A stretch of 63,679 nt of DNA from Branchiibius sp. NY16-3462-2 (GCF_001594145.1 NZ_LVCF01000036.1:1-63679), one strand, 5' to 3'; positions 16,572-25,429 are shown, counted from the first letter of the stretch. Translations and numbers: made by a program. Notes: generated by a model from the sequence alone, not told the origin.

Positions 16572-18095
16572 ATGGCAGATTACGTAGGAGCCGTGGACCA
16601 GGGCACGACGAGTACCCGGTTCATGATCTTCAACCACGACGGTGAAGAGGTCACGCGCCACCAGTTGGAGCACGAGCAGATCCTGCCCAAGGCCGGTTGG
16701 GTCGAGCACGACCCGATCGAGATCTGGGAGCGCACCAGCTCGGTCATCCAGACCGCGATGGGCAAGGCCAACATCACCGCCGCCGACCTGGCTGCGATTG
16801 GCATCACCAACCAGCGTGAAACCACGGTCGTCTGGAACAAGAACACCGGCCGGCCGTACTACAACGCGATCGTCTGGCAGGACACCCGCACCGACAAGAT
16901 TGCCTCCCGCCTGGAGCGGGACGGTCACGGTGACCTGATCCGGCAGCGTGCCGGTCTGCCCCCGGCGACGTACTTCTCCGGCGGCAAGATCCAGTGGTTG
17001 CTGGAGAACGTCGACGGGTTGCGTGCGGACGCCGAGAAGGGCGATGCCCTGTTCGGTACGACGGACTGCTGGGTGACCTGGAACCTCACCGGTGGCACCG
17101 AGGGCGGCCGGCACGTCACCGACGTGACCAACGCCAGCCGGACCATGCTGATGGATCTGGAGACGTGTGAGTGGGACGACGAACTGCTCGCGCTGTTCAA
17201 CATCCCCCGGGCGATGCTGCCCGAGATCGTCTCCTCCTCCGACGCCGAGGCGTACGGCGTGACCGACCCGCACGGGCCGTTCCACGCCGAGGTGCCGATC
17301 ACCGGCGTGCTCGGTGACCAGCAGGCGGCCACCGTCGGTCAGGTGTGCTTCGAGCCCGGCGAGGCGAAGAACACCTACGGCACCGGCAACTTCATGTTGC
17401 TGAACACCGGTGAAGAACTGGTGCGCAGCAACGCCGGTCTGCTGACCACGGTGTGTTACCGGTTCGGCAAGGACAAGCCGATCTACGCCCTCGAGGGCTC
17501 GATCGCGGTCACCGGTTCGGCAGTTCAGTGGCTGCGTGATCAGCTGGGCATCATCTCCGGTGCTGCCGACACCGAGCGGCTGGCCGGTCAGGTCGAGGAC
17601 AACGGCGGCGTCTACTTCGTCCCGGCGTTCTCCGGTCTGTTCGCGCCGTACTGGCGCTCGGATGCCCGTGGTGTGATCGTGGGTCTGTCCCGCTACAACA
17701 CCAACGCGCACCTGGCGCGGGCCACGCTCGAAGCGATCTGCTACCAGAGCAAGGACGTCGCCGACGCCATGGAGAAGGACTCCGGGGTGAAGCTGGAAGT
17801 GCTGAAGGTCGACGGCGGTGTCACCGCCAACAACCTGTGCATGCAGATCCAGTCCGACATCCTCGGTGTCGAGGTGAGCCGCCCGGTCCTGGCCGAGACG
17901 ACCTGTCTGGGCGCGGCGTACGCCGCTGGTCTGGCTGTCGGTTTCTGGAAGGACACTGACGAGTTGCGGGCCAACTGGCACGAAGGCAAGCGCTGGAAGC
18001 CGGAGTGGAACGACGAGCAGCGCGCTGAGGGGTACGTCGGCTGGCGCAAGGCCATCGACCGCACGCTGAACTGGGTTGACGTCGACGCCGACTGA
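16572..18095 (+). CDS. glpK: Glycerol kinase (second copy), 507 aa
   Basis: Full-length FGGY kinase producing glycerol 3-phosphate from glycerol entering through the adjacent channel. It has VDQGTTSTRFMIF near residue 8, IVWQDTRTDKIA, FGTTDCWVTWNLTGG, AFSGLFAPYWRSDARGVIVG and DGGVTANNLCMQ. A very strong AAAGGAGA ribosome binding site precedes the ATG. Context (glpF upstream, glpD downstream) makes this the main catabolic kinase, with the copy at 13323 a paralogue on the opposite strand. A 13-bp perfect hairpin follows the stop. Confidence 0.94.
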   Translation: MADYVGAVDQGTTSTRFMIFNHDGEEVTRHQLEHEQILPKAGWVEHDPIEIWERTSSVIQTAMGKANITAADLAAIGITNQRETTVVWNKNTGRPYYNAIVWQDTRTDKIASRLERDGHGDLIRQRAGLPPATYFSGGKIQWLLENVDGLRADAEKGDALFGTTDCWVTWNLTGGTEGGRHVTDVTNASRTMLMDLETCEWDDELLALFNIPRAMLPEIVSSSDAEAYGVTDPHGPFHAEVPITGVLGDQQAATVGQVCFEPGEAKNTYGTGNFMLLNTGEELVRSNAGLLTTVCYRFGKDKPIYALEGSIAVTGSAVQWLRDQLGIISGAADTERLAGQVEDNGGVYFVPAFSGLFAPYWRSDARGVIVGLSRYNTNAHLARATLEAICYQSKDVADAMEKDSGVKLEVLKVDGGVTANNLCMQIQSDILGVEVSRPVLAETTCLGAAYAAGLAVGFWKDTDELRANWHEGKRWKPEWNDEQRAEGYVGWRKAIDRTLNWVDVDAD

Positions 18096-18102
18096 GACCA
18101 CC

Positions 18103-18132
18103 GCCGGGACCCGCAGTGATGCGGGTCCCGGC
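18103..18132. terminator. 13-bp perfect hairpin between glpK2 and glpD
   Basis: GCCGGGACCCGCA, loop GTGA, then the exact complement. It begins 8 nt after the glpK2 stop and ends 59 nt before glpD. It may terminate, or only attenuate read-through into glpD; there is no T-tract. Confidence 0.65.
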
Positions 18133-18191
18133 ACCGTCGCGTCTCCCCGGGTCGGGGTGCCGCGGACATCAATATCTGAGAGGCTTGAACC

Positions 18192-19910
18192 ATGAGAGCG
18201 ATCGCCCTGTCACCGCAGTTCCGGGAAGACTCGATCCAGGCAATGTCGGACCAGGAGTTGGACATTCTGGTCATCGGCGGCGGGGTCGTCGGCGCCGGTA
18301 GCGCCCTGGATGCCGCCACCCGCGGTCTGAGTGTCGGACTGGTCGAGGCACGAGACTTCGCGTCCGGGACCTCCAGCCGGTCCAGCAAGCTGATCCACGG
18401 TGGCTTGCGCTACCTGGAGATGCTCGACTTCCGTCTGGTGGCCGAGGCGCTGACCGAGCGGGGTCTGCTGTTGCAGAAGATCGCTCCGCACCTGGTGCAC
18501 CCGGTTGCCTTCCTCTATCCGTTGCAGCACCACGTGTGGGAGCGCGCGTACGCCGGCACCGGCGTTGCGATGTACGACGCGATGAGCCGCCTGTCGGGCA
18601 AGGCGGGTGTGCCGCTGCACAAGCACCTGACGCGGACCGGCGCCCGGCGGCAGTTCCCGTCGCTGCGCAAGGACGCGCTGACCGGCGCGCTGCGCTACTA
18701 CGACGCGCAGGTGGACGACGCCCGGCACACGATGTTCGTGGCGCGCACGGCCGCGGCGTACGGCGCCCATGTCGTCAGTCGCGCGCGTGTGGTCAACCTG
18801 GTCAAGGAGGGTGAGCGCGTCACCGGGGCGGTCATCCACGACCTGGAGTCCGGTCGCGAATTCACCGTCCGCGCCAAGCAGGTCGTCAATGCGACCGGCG
18901 TGTGGACCGACGAGACCCAGTCGATGGCGGGCTCCCGCGGCCAGTTCCACGTGCGGGCCAGCAAGGGCATCCACCTGGTCGTGCCCAAGGACCGGATCCG
19001 TGGCGACGTCGGCCTGATCCTGCGCACCGAGAAGTCCGTGCTCTTCGTCATCCCGTGGGGTGCGCACTGGATCATCGGCACCACCGACACCGACTGGGAC
19101 CTGGACAAGGCGCACCCGGCCGCGAGCGAGAGCGACATCGAGTACCTGCTGGAGCACGTCAACACCGTGCTCGAGACGCCGCTGACCAAGGACGACGTGC
19201 AGGGTGTGTACGCCGGTCTGCGGCCCCTGCTCGCCGGCGAGTCCGAGGCCACGTCCAAGCTGTCGCGTGAGCACGCCGTCGGTCACCCGGCCCCGGGTCT
19301 GGTGGTGATCGCTGGGGGTAAGTACACGACGTACCGGGTGATGGCCAAGGACGCGGTCGATGAGGCGGTGTTCGGCCTGAACGCCCAGTTCGACCGGGCC
19401 ATCCCGGCCTCGACGACGCAGAACGTGCCGCTGCTGGGAGCCGAGGGCTACCCGGCGCTGATGAACGGTCGCAACGCGCTGGCGCAGCAGTACGGGCTGC
19501 ACGAAGTGTGGATCGAGCACCTGCTGAAGCGGTACGGCTCGCTGATCCACGAGGTCCTGGGGGCCACCAAGGACGACCCGTCGCTGAAGGAGCCGCTCAC
19601 CGGTGGCACCGACTACCTGCGGGCCGAAGTCGTCTACGCCGCCACCCACGAGGGGGCGCGGCACTTGGACGACGTCCTGGCGCGGCGTACCCGGTTGTCG
19701 ATCGAGACCTTCGACCGCGGCACCGGCGCCTGCGAAGAGGCGGCCGAGCTGATGGGCAAGGTCCTGGGTTGGAGCGACGAGCAGCGCGACAACGAGATCG
19801 ACCACTACCGCAAGCGCGTCGAAGCGGAGTTGGAGAGCCAGCGGATGCCCGATGACGCAACCGCCGACGCGGCGCGGATGGGTGCCTCGGACGTGGTGCC
19901 GGTCAGCTGA
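18192..19910 (+). CDS. glpD: Glycerol-3-phosphate dehydrogenase (FAD-dependent), 572 aa
   Basis: Membrane-associated flavoenzyme that oxidises glycerol 3-phosphate to dihydroxyacetone phosphate and feeds electrons to menaquinone. The FAD site GGGVVGAGSALDAATRG is at 29-45, followed by the family motif SSRSSKLIHGGLRYLE and the substrate-domain sequence GGKYTTYRVMAKDAVD. The C-terminal DAO_C domain is complete. It closes the glycerol uptake-phosphorylation-oxidation sequence. Its 3' end overlaps the end of the convergent LysR gene by 8 bases. Confidence 0.94.
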   Translation: MRAIALSPQFREDSIQAMSDQELDILVIGGGVVGAGSALDAATRGLSVGLVEARDFASGTSSRSSKLIHGGLRYLEMLDFRLVAEALTERGLLLQKIAPHLVHPVAFLYPLQHHVWERAYAGTGVAMYDAMSRLSGKAGVPLHKHLTRTGARRQFPSLRKDALTGALRYYDAQVDDARHTMFVARTAAAYGAHVVSRARVVNLVKEGERVTGAVIHDLESGREFTVRAKQVVNATGVWTDETQSMAGSRGQFHVRASKGIHLVVPKDRIRGDVGLILRTEKSVLFVIPWGAHWIIGTTDTDWDLDKAHPAASESDIEYLLEHVNTVLETPLTKDDVQGVYAGLRPLLAGESEATSKLSREHAVGHPAPGLVVIAGGKYTTYRVMAKDAVDEAVFGLNAQFDRAIPASTTQNVPLLGAEGYPALMNGRNALAQQYGLHEVWIEHLLKRYGSLIHEVLGATKDDPSLKEPLTGGTDYLRAEVVYAATHEGARHLDDVLARRTRLSIETFDRGTGACEEAAELMGKVLGWSDEQRDNEIDHYRKRVEAELESQRMPDDATADAARMGASDVVPVS

Positions 19911-20823
19911 CGGTGTGGCGGCCGGCGGCAATCGACATCAGATCGCCGGCCGCGCCGCGGGGTGGGCTGCTGGGGTGCCACACTGCGCGCAGCGCTCGGC
20001 GAAGGTTCGTGTCCTTTACCTCGATCGCGACCAGGCGGCCGGATTCGACGTCGCGACTGACCGCGAGCGATGACAGGACCGCGGGTGCGCCAAGCGTGAT
20101 GACCGCGTCGCGTACGGCGGCCGTGGACGGGAGCACGGCCGCCGCCTCTGTGAGGTTGCCGATTGCGTCTTCGAGGAATGCCCTTGTGCCAGAGCCGGAT
20201 TCGCGCAGGACGAGCGGCGTTTGGGCCAGTTCGCTCGCCGGTAGCGGTCTGCTGCGACGGGCCCACGGATGATCGGGCGGGACCACCGCGACCAACTCGT
20301 CGTGGGCGACGACTCTCGACCGCACCGAGCGGGGGATCCGGGGCGACTCGACGAAGCCGAGTTGTGCTGCGCCAGTGGAGACTTCGTGGATGACCTGGTC
20401 GGAGTTGCCGGGTAGCACGTGTAGTTGCACGTCCGGGTCTCGCGCGCGCAGGCGGCTGGCCCAACCGGGCAGCAGGCATTCGGAGACGGTGTTGCTGGCT
20501 GCCACGGTGACCGACCGCCGGTCCGCTCCACAGAGCGTGCGCACGCCTTGGTCGAGATTTTCGGCAGCGATCAGGATGTCGGTCGCCCAGTCGATGACCA
20601 CGCCGCCCTGAGTGGTCAGCCGAACGCCGCGTGCCGTGCGCTCGAATACCGGCACGCCCAGGACGCGCTCGGCGATGCGGACCCGTTCGCTGACGGCTTG
20701 CTGGCTGATCCCGAGTTCGCCCGCAGCGGCGGTCATGCTGCCGTGCTGGGCGACGGAGATGATCGCCTGCAACTGCGTCAGGTCGGGCACGTGGGACAGG
20801 CCGGCAGCGTTCACGGGCGTCAT
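19903..20823 (-). CDS. LysR family regulator, 306 aa
   Basis: The N-terminal winged HTH (about 13-72) is LTQLQAIISVAQHGSMTAAA followed by GISQQAVSERVRIAERVLGV. The periplasmic-binding-type effector domain follows, including VTVAASNTVSECLLPGW. ATG 20823 was chosen because similarity starts there and a perfect palindrome sits right behind it. The divergent TDT transporter gene 69 nt away is the probable target, a recurrent arrangement. The inducer is unknown. Confidence 0.87.
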   Translation of the reverse strand: MTPVNAAGLSHVPDLTQLQAIISVAQHGSMTAAAGELGISQQAVSERVRIAERVLGVPVFERTARGVRLTTQGGVVIDWATDILIAAENLDQGVRTLCGADRRSVTVAASNTVSECLLPGWASRLRARDPDVQLHVLPGNSDQVIHEVSTGAAQLGFVESPRIPRSVRSRVVAHDELVAVVPPDHPWARRSRPLPASELAQTPLVLRESGSGTRAFLEDAIGNLTEAAAVLPSTAAVRDAVITLGAPAVLSSLAVSRDVESGRLVAIEVKDTNLRRALRAVWHPSSPPRGAAGDLMSIAAGRHTVS

Positions 20824-20824
20824 C

Positions 20825-20843
20825 CTACAAGCGCTGCTTGTAG
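20825..20843. promoter_or_regulatory. Candidate LysR operator, CTACAAGC-GCT-GCTTGTAG
   Basis: A perfect 8-bp inverted repeat with a 3-nt spacer begins one base upstream of the LysR start and 49 nt upstream of the transporter start. The position suggests autorepression together with control of the divergent gene. Confidence 0.65.
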
Positions 20844-20891
20844 CTGCACGGGATCCAGCCGCTACCTCGGGCCGGTCGTCCGCGACAGGCT

Positions 20892-22007
20892 GTGACCATG
20901 ACCAGCACGATCCTGCAAGCGCCCACTCGCCCTGCCTCCGCGCTGCCGCCGGCGGGTCCGGCGTGGTTCCCGAGCGTGATGGGCACCGCAATCCTCGCGC
21001 TGCTGGTCCAGCTCCATCTCGGCAGTACGTCGATCGGTCACCTGGCTGCCACCGTCTGGTTGGTCACGGCGTGGGTTCTGCTTCTTGGGCTCAGCGTCGG
21101 TTTCATAGGCAACTGTCGTCGCCGTCCGGGCCAGCTGCGGGCGAGCCTTGCCGATCCGAGCACGACCTCGATGTGGGGAACGGTCTCGATGGGGATCCTC
21201 GCGACCGGGTCCGCAACGCTGGCGGTGGGAGATCACGCCGGCTGGGCCGTCGGCGTGGATATGGCGATGTGGGTCGTGGGGTCCATGCTGGGACTCGCGA
21301 CCGCCGCCGTCTTCGGATCCCTCGTGGCACGAGGGAATTTCGGTAGACCGACCATGGTGTGGGGTCTGGCGGTGGTGCCGCCGATGGTGACGGCGACGGC
21401 GGGTGCGACCCTGGCGGCCTCGCTACCTGACTCGTTGCATGCTCCCGTGCGCGACCTGTCGATGGCGGCGTTCGTGCTGGCGCTGGTGCTCGGCTTGGTC
21501 GTCTTCGGCGCCGCGTATCACCACCATCTGCGAGTCGCCCCGCTCCCGCTGGAACTCAGTGCCACCAGTTGGATCCCGCTGGGTGTGGTCGGCCAGTCGA
21601 TGGCAGCGGCAACTGCCCTGGCCCACGGCACGCGCTACCAAGCGATCGCGCACGGTTACGGGTACGCGATGCTGCTACTCGCCGTACCTGTTGTCGGTTT
21701 TGCGGCCTGGACGACGGTCGCGGGCTTCCGCGCGCGCATGCCGTTCGCCACCAACTGGTGGGCGCTCACCTTCCCCATCGGCACGCTCAGTCTGGGCGCC
21801 CACCTGCTCGGCGCACAGACTGGCGATGCGTGGATCACCACCATCGGCCGCTGCGCGCTCGTGGCCCTGATCGCGACGTGGACCTTCTGCGCGGCAGCGA
21901 CTTTGCGGGGTGTTATCGGCGCAGGGCTCGGTAGTAGCGCACCAGTGACTGGGTCGAGGGGTCCTGCTTCTCCAGCGCCGCCTCGTCTCCACCGACCGCG
22001 GGCGTGA
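20892..22007 (+). CDS. TDT/SLAC1-type membrane transporter (TehA-like), about 371 aa
   Basis: About ten membrane helices with the fold of the tellurite-resistance/dicarboxylate transporter family: WFPSVMGTAILALLVQL at the start, repeated small-residue helices, and NWWALTFPIGTLSLG in the ninth segment, a family hallmark. Members export sulfite, malate or C4-dicarboxylates, or act as anion channels; the substrate here is unknown. Start may be GTG 20892 or ATG 20898. The Pro/Ala-rich last 30 residues are encoded in DNA that also encodes the C-terminus of pgi on the other strand (95-nt overlap). Confidence 0.8.
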   Translation: MTMTSTILQAPTRPASALPPAGPAWFPSVMGTAILALLVQLHLGSTSIGHLAATVWLVTAWVLLLGLSVGFIGNCRRRPGQLRASLADPSTTSMWGTVSMGILATGSATLAVGDHAGWAVGVDMAMWVVGSMLGLATAAVFGSLVARGNFGRPTMVWGLAVVPPMVTATAGATLAASLPDSLHAPVRDLSMAAFVLALVLGLVVFGAAYHHHLRVAPLPLELSATSWIPLGVVGQSMAAATALAHGTRYQAIAHGYGYAMLLLAVPVVGFAAWTTVAGFRARMPFATNWWALTFPIGTLSLGAHLLGAQTGDAWITTIGRCALVALIATWTFCAAATLRGVIGAGLGSSAPVTGSRGPASPAPPRLHRPRA

Positions 22008-23586
22008 CCTGCTTGGCCAGCTGCTTGCCGAGCTCGACGCCCCACTGGTCGAAGCTGTCGATGCCCCACACGGTCCCCTCGGTGAAGGTGATGTGCTCGT
22101 AGAGCGCGATCAACTGACCGACGGCCGACGGTGTGAGCGCCGGCGCCATGATCGAGGTGGTCGGCCGGTTGCCGCTGAAAACCCTTGCGGGTACGACGTT
22201 CTCGGGCGTTCCCTCGGCCCGCACCTCGTCCGCGGTCTTGCCGAACGCGAGTGCAGCGGTCTGCGCGAAGAAGTTGGCGAGGAACAGCTCGTGGACGTCC
22301 TCCTGGCCATCCTTCAGGTCGTGCGCCGGGTTCGCGAACGCGATGAAGTCGGCCGGGATGACCCGCGTGCCCTGGTGGATCAGCTGGTAGAACGCGTGCT
22401 GGCCGTTGGTCCCGGGCTCACCCCAGAAGATCTCGCCGGTGGTGGTGGTGACGTCGCTGCCGTCGTACCGCACGCTCTTGCCGTTGGACTCCATCGTCAA
22501 CTGCTGCAGGTAGGCCGGGAACCGGTGCAGATACTGCGCATACGGCAGGACCACGTGCGACTGAGCGTCGAAGAAGTTGGAATACCAGACGTTCAATAGA
22601 CCCATCAACACCGGCACGTTCCCGGCCAGCGGCGTGTTCTTGAAGTGCTCGTCGATCTCGCGGAAGCCGGCCAGGAACTGCCGGAAATGGTCCGGCCCGA
22701 TCGCCACCGCCACCGACGTACCGATCGCGGAGTCCACCGAGTAGCGGCCGCCGACCCAGTCCCAGAAGCCGAACGCGTTCTGCGGGTCGATGCCGAACTC
22801 CTCGACCTTGTCCAGAGCGGTAGATACCGCGACGAAGTGCTTCTCGATGGCTTCCTTGCAGGCAGCATCGTCATCCTCGATCGCGCCGCTGGCGATCAGT
22901 CCGTCGAGTAGCCAGGTGCGAGCCAACCGCGCGTTGGTCAGCGTCTCCAGGGTGCTGAATGTCTTGGAAGCGACGATGAAGAGCGTGGTCTCCGGGTCCA
23001 GGTCCACCGTCTTCTCATAGGCATCCGTCGGGTCGATGTTCGAGATGAACCGGCAGGAAAGGCCCTCTTGCACATACGGTTTCAGCGCCTCATAGACCAT
23101 GACCGGTCCGAGGTCGGAGCCGCCGATCCCGATGTTGACGACGGTCTCGATCCGCTTGCCGGTGACCCCCGTCCACGCACCCGAGCGGACCTTGTCGGCG
23201 AAGGCGAAGACCTTGTCGAGCACCTCGTGCACATCGGGGACGACGTTGTGCCCGTCCACTTCGATGACCGCATCGGCCGGGGCGCGCAGCGCCGTGTGCA
23301 GGACCGCCCGATTCTCGGTGACGTTGATCTTCTCGCCGGCGAACATCGCGTCCCGCCGCGCCTCCAGACCGACTTCGTCACCCAACGCGACGAGCGCCGC
23401 GACGACGTCGTCGGTGATCAGGTTCTTGGACAGGTCGACGAACAGGTCACCGGCCGTGAACGTGAAGCGCTCCGCTCGGTCGGGATCCTCCGCGAACGCC
23501 TCACGAAGATTCAGGGAGAAGTTCTCCTTGAGTTCCAGCAGTTGCTTCCACGCGGCGGTCTGCGTCGCGTCGATCGGAGTGCTCAT
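21913..23586 (-). CDS. pgi: Glucose-6-phosphate isomerase, 557 aa
   Basis: Interconverts glucose 6-phosphate and fructose 6-phosphate in glycolysis and gluconeogenesis. Signature segments are NIGIGGSDLGPVMVYEAL, FIVASKTFSTLETLTNA, FWDWVGGRYSVDSAIG, the catalytic glutamate region MESNGKSVR and the histidine region GTNGQHAFYQLIHQG, and the C-terminal lysine region FDQWGVELGKQLA. Length matches the large bacterial form. The 3' end overlaps the convergent TDT gene by 95 nt. pfkA and zwf are elsewhere in this window. Confidence 0.95.
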   Translation of the reverse strand: MSTPIDATQTAAWKQLLELKENFSLNLREAFAEDPDRAERFTFTAGDLFVDLSKNLITDDVVAALVALGDEVGLEARRDAMFAGEKINVTENRAVLHTALRAPADAVIEVDGHNVVPDVHEVLDKVFAFADKVRSGAWTGVTGKRIETVVNIGIGGSDLGPVMVYEALKPYVQEGLSCRFISNIDPTDAYEKTVDLDPETTLFIVASKTFSTLETLTNARLARTWLLDGLIASGAIEDDDAACKEAIEKHFVAVSTALDKVEEFGIDPQNAFGFWDWVGGRYSVDSAIGTSVAVAIGPDHFRQFLAGFREIDEHFKNTPLAGNVPVLMGLLNVWYSNFFDAQSHVVLPYAQYLHRFPAYLQQLTMESNGKSVRYDGSDVTTTTGEIFWGEPGTNGQHAFYQLIHQGTRVIPADFIAFANPAHDLKDGQEDVHELFLANFFAQTAALAFGKTADEVRAEGTPENVVPARVFSGNRPTTSIMAPALTPSAVGQLIALYEHITFTEGTVWGIDSFDQWGVELGKQLAKQVTPAVGGDEAALEKQDPSTQSLVRYYRALRR

Positions 23587-23622
23587 GAAGGTCTCCTAGG
23601 TGGTCGTCGACTATCCCTTGTT

Positions 23623-24090
23623 TCAAACACTAGTGATCATCGCCGTACGCCGAGTAGAGACCCGGGTGAGCCAGAGGCCTCCCAGCAGGGCCAGGCCCCA
23701 GATCAGGAAGAGCGGATCCCACAGCCAGGCGTGCCCGATCATCGCCTGGCGGTCGTATCCGCCTGCGGGAGTGATGATTCCGCTCAGGACCAGGTTCCCG
23801 ACGATGGTGTTGGTGCCTCCCCAGACCACGAGCACGGCGCCGGCCAGCAAGGCCAGGGCGCGCGTGATGGGCGGCCAGCCGGTGCGATCGAAGACCAGCG
23901 GCAGGACAGCGACCAGCGCTTTGACGGCGGCGACCGGCCACAGCAACCAGATGCGGTCGCCCACGGCGGACAGGATCGTCTGACCCAGAGTGGCGAGCAG
24001 CGCCGTACCGCCAAGTGCCCAGTAGACACTGACCGCAGCGTGGACCAACCCGCAGATCGCCGCGATCGTGAACGCGTGGCGAGCGCGCAC
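23623..24090 (-). CDS. DUF3995-like four-helix membrane protein, 155 aa
   Basis: Four hydrophobic segments are visible (FTIAAICGLVHAAVSVYWAL, then WLLWPVAAVKALVAVLPLV, ALALLAGAVLVVWGG and a C-terminal LFLIWGLALLGGLWL). The HAAVSVYWALGG motif at the start resembles DUF3995 proteins, which have no known role. I prefer the GTG at 24090 because the upstream pterin-dehydratase-like gene stops at 24093, giving a coupled start. The gene ends 36 nt before pgi, on the same strand. Confidence 0.7.
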   Translation of the reverse strand: MRARHAFTIAAICGLVHAAVSVYWALGGTALLATLGQTILSAVGDRIWLLWPVAAVKALVAVLPLVFDRTGWPPITRALALLAGAVLVVWGGTNTIVGNLVLSGIITPAGGYDRQAMIGHAWLWDPLFLIWGLALLGGLWLTRVSTRRTAMITSV

Positions 24091-24092
24091 CG

Positions 24093-24743
24093 TCAGCCCA
24101 TGGCCGCTCGGTCCTGCCACGTGCAGATGCACGCCTGGTTGCCGTCGTGGTCGGCCAGCACCCAGAAGCTGGGCGCCTCCTTGTCCGAGACCATCGTGCC
24201 GCCAGCCGCCAGCGCAGCCCGAAGGCGGTCCTTGGCCTCGGCGGCATCGACCCACACGTCGGGGTGCCAGCGCTGGCGCGGTTCGTCGGAGCCCGATGGC
24301 TGGTACCACAGCGACGGCAACGCGCCCGAGTGGTCGACCAGGTCCTTGCTGCCCTGGTCCGGAAGGCCGAGGATCGCTGCCCAGAAGGGGCTGATCCGGC
24401 CGCCATCAGGGGTGTCGAGCGCCCATTCAACCTTGGTGACAGCGGGTTCGAGGGTGAGGTCCTTCGCGAGGTCAGTGATCTGCCGGGCCAGGTCGACATC
24501 GCGCTGGGTTACGCCGTGCTCGTCGTGGGAGACCAGCCGGATGTCCAGGTGTGCGTAGCGCAGGTCGAGATCCGGATGGTGATTGGCCGCTTCCGCGCGT
24601 TCGCCGATCGCGTTGACCAGCGCCAGACCGGTCGCGAAGTCGCCGGTCTTCACCCGGGTCATCAGCCCGCCGCCCGGGTAGGACAGATACGCCCATCCGC
24701 TGAGGCCGAGTTCGGAGATCTGTTGTCCGTCGAGAGTGGTCAC
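24093..24743 (-). CDS. Pterin-4a-carbinolamine dehydratase fused to a VOC domain, 216 aa
   Basis: Residues 1-95 are a pterin-4a-carbinolamine dehydratase (PCD) domain with the active-site EAANHHPDLDLRYAHLDIRL (H55, H56 and H65). Residues about 105-214 form a glyoxalase/VOC domain ending TMVSDKEAPSFWVLADHDGNQACICTW. PCD enzymes recycle oxidised tetrahydropterin cofactor or act in pterin-linked pathways. The PCD-VOC fusion occurs in actinobacteria, but its substrate is unknown. It precedes the DUF3995-like gene with a 2-nt gap. Confidence 0.85.
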   Translation of the reverse strand: MTTLDGQQISELGLSGWAYLSYPGGGLMTRVKTGDFATGLALVNAIGERAEAANHHPDLDLRYAHLDIRLVSHDEHGVTQRDVDLARQITDLAKDLTLEPAVTKVEWALDTPDGGRISPFWAAILGLPDQGSKDLVDHSGALPSLWYQPSGSDEPRQRWHPDVWVDAAEAKDRLRAALAAGGTMVSDKEAPSFWVLADHDGNQACICTWQDRAAMG

Positions 24744-24785
24744 GCCTTCATCGTGCTGTGCGGGGGCGCCGCTGGGAACCCCCGA

Positions 24786-25398
24786 TCAACTCAGCGGGAT
24801 GCCCTTGTCCCCTTTGTCTGCCTGATAGGTCTGGGACAACTCGTCGTACGTCGCGTGCAGGCGTTGCGCTGTCGCCGCCAGTTCCGGGTCATCGGATTGC
24901 CGCACCTGCGCAGCCAGGTCGGTGCTGGTGAAGTAGGCGTTGGTCCGGTTGTAGAGGTCGCGGTCGGGGGGCGGCCTCGTCGCGATCCGGGTCGGGCACG
25001 GCGTAGACGGCCTTGAGGATCTGGATGTCATAGGGGATCGCGAAGGAGTCGGCCGAATCCTGGTGGCTGAAGAAGTAGCTGAAGTTGTCGAAGCCGGACC
25101 AGGTGATACCGGACAGGCACAGCGAGCACGGTTCGTGGGTGGCCAGGAAGACGCAGTTCTTGGGCGCCGGCCGCTCGTTCGCGGGCAACTCGTAGAACTT
25201 CTTGATCGCGTGAATCTCGCCGTGCCACAACGGGTTCTCGGTCTCGTTGTTGGTCGCGGCGAGCACGAGCGAGAGGTCGTCCTTGCGCAGGATCGCCGCA
25301 CCGAACAGCTTGTTGCCCTTGACGACGCCTTCCCGGGTGAGCGGGACGACGTCGGTCTCGATGACGTCGAGGAGGCGGGTCAGCTGGGTGCGGTCCAT
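24786..25398 (-). pseudogene. Nucleoside deaminase (CMP/dCMP deaminase fold), frameshifted near the 3' end
   Basis: The first 145 residues are an intact cytidine/deoxycytidylate-type deaminase core: zinc ligand and proton shuttle in WHGEIHA (H59, E61) and PCSLC (C91, C94) within THEPCSLCLSG. At a run of six Gs at 24966-24971 (C6 on the coding strand) the frame slips. With one C fewer, the text continues as PDRDLYNRTNAYF then STDLAAQVRQ to a stop at 24786, giving about 204 residues. As written, the protein ends at 24889 with a meaningless tail. This is either a real recent mutation or a homopolymer sequencing error. The catalytic core would survive. Confidence 0.75.
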
Positions 25399-25429
25399 GG
25401 GTGGAGCGTAAAGTCTTTTGGAAACGATA

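Noticed and set aside
16410..18134. A 574-codon minus-strand frame across glpK2
   Set aside because: It is the antisense of a certain glycerol kinase and has no recognisable domain.
23068..24558. A 496-codon plus-strand frame across pgi and the next two genes
   Set aside because: It is antisense to three well-supported genes and its sequence is Asp/Arg/Gln-rich without domain motifs.
24960..24975. Programmed frameshifting in the deaminase
   Set aside because: There is no slippery heptamer followed by a stem or pseudoknot, and the shift joins one conserved protein, so mutation or sequencing error is simpler.
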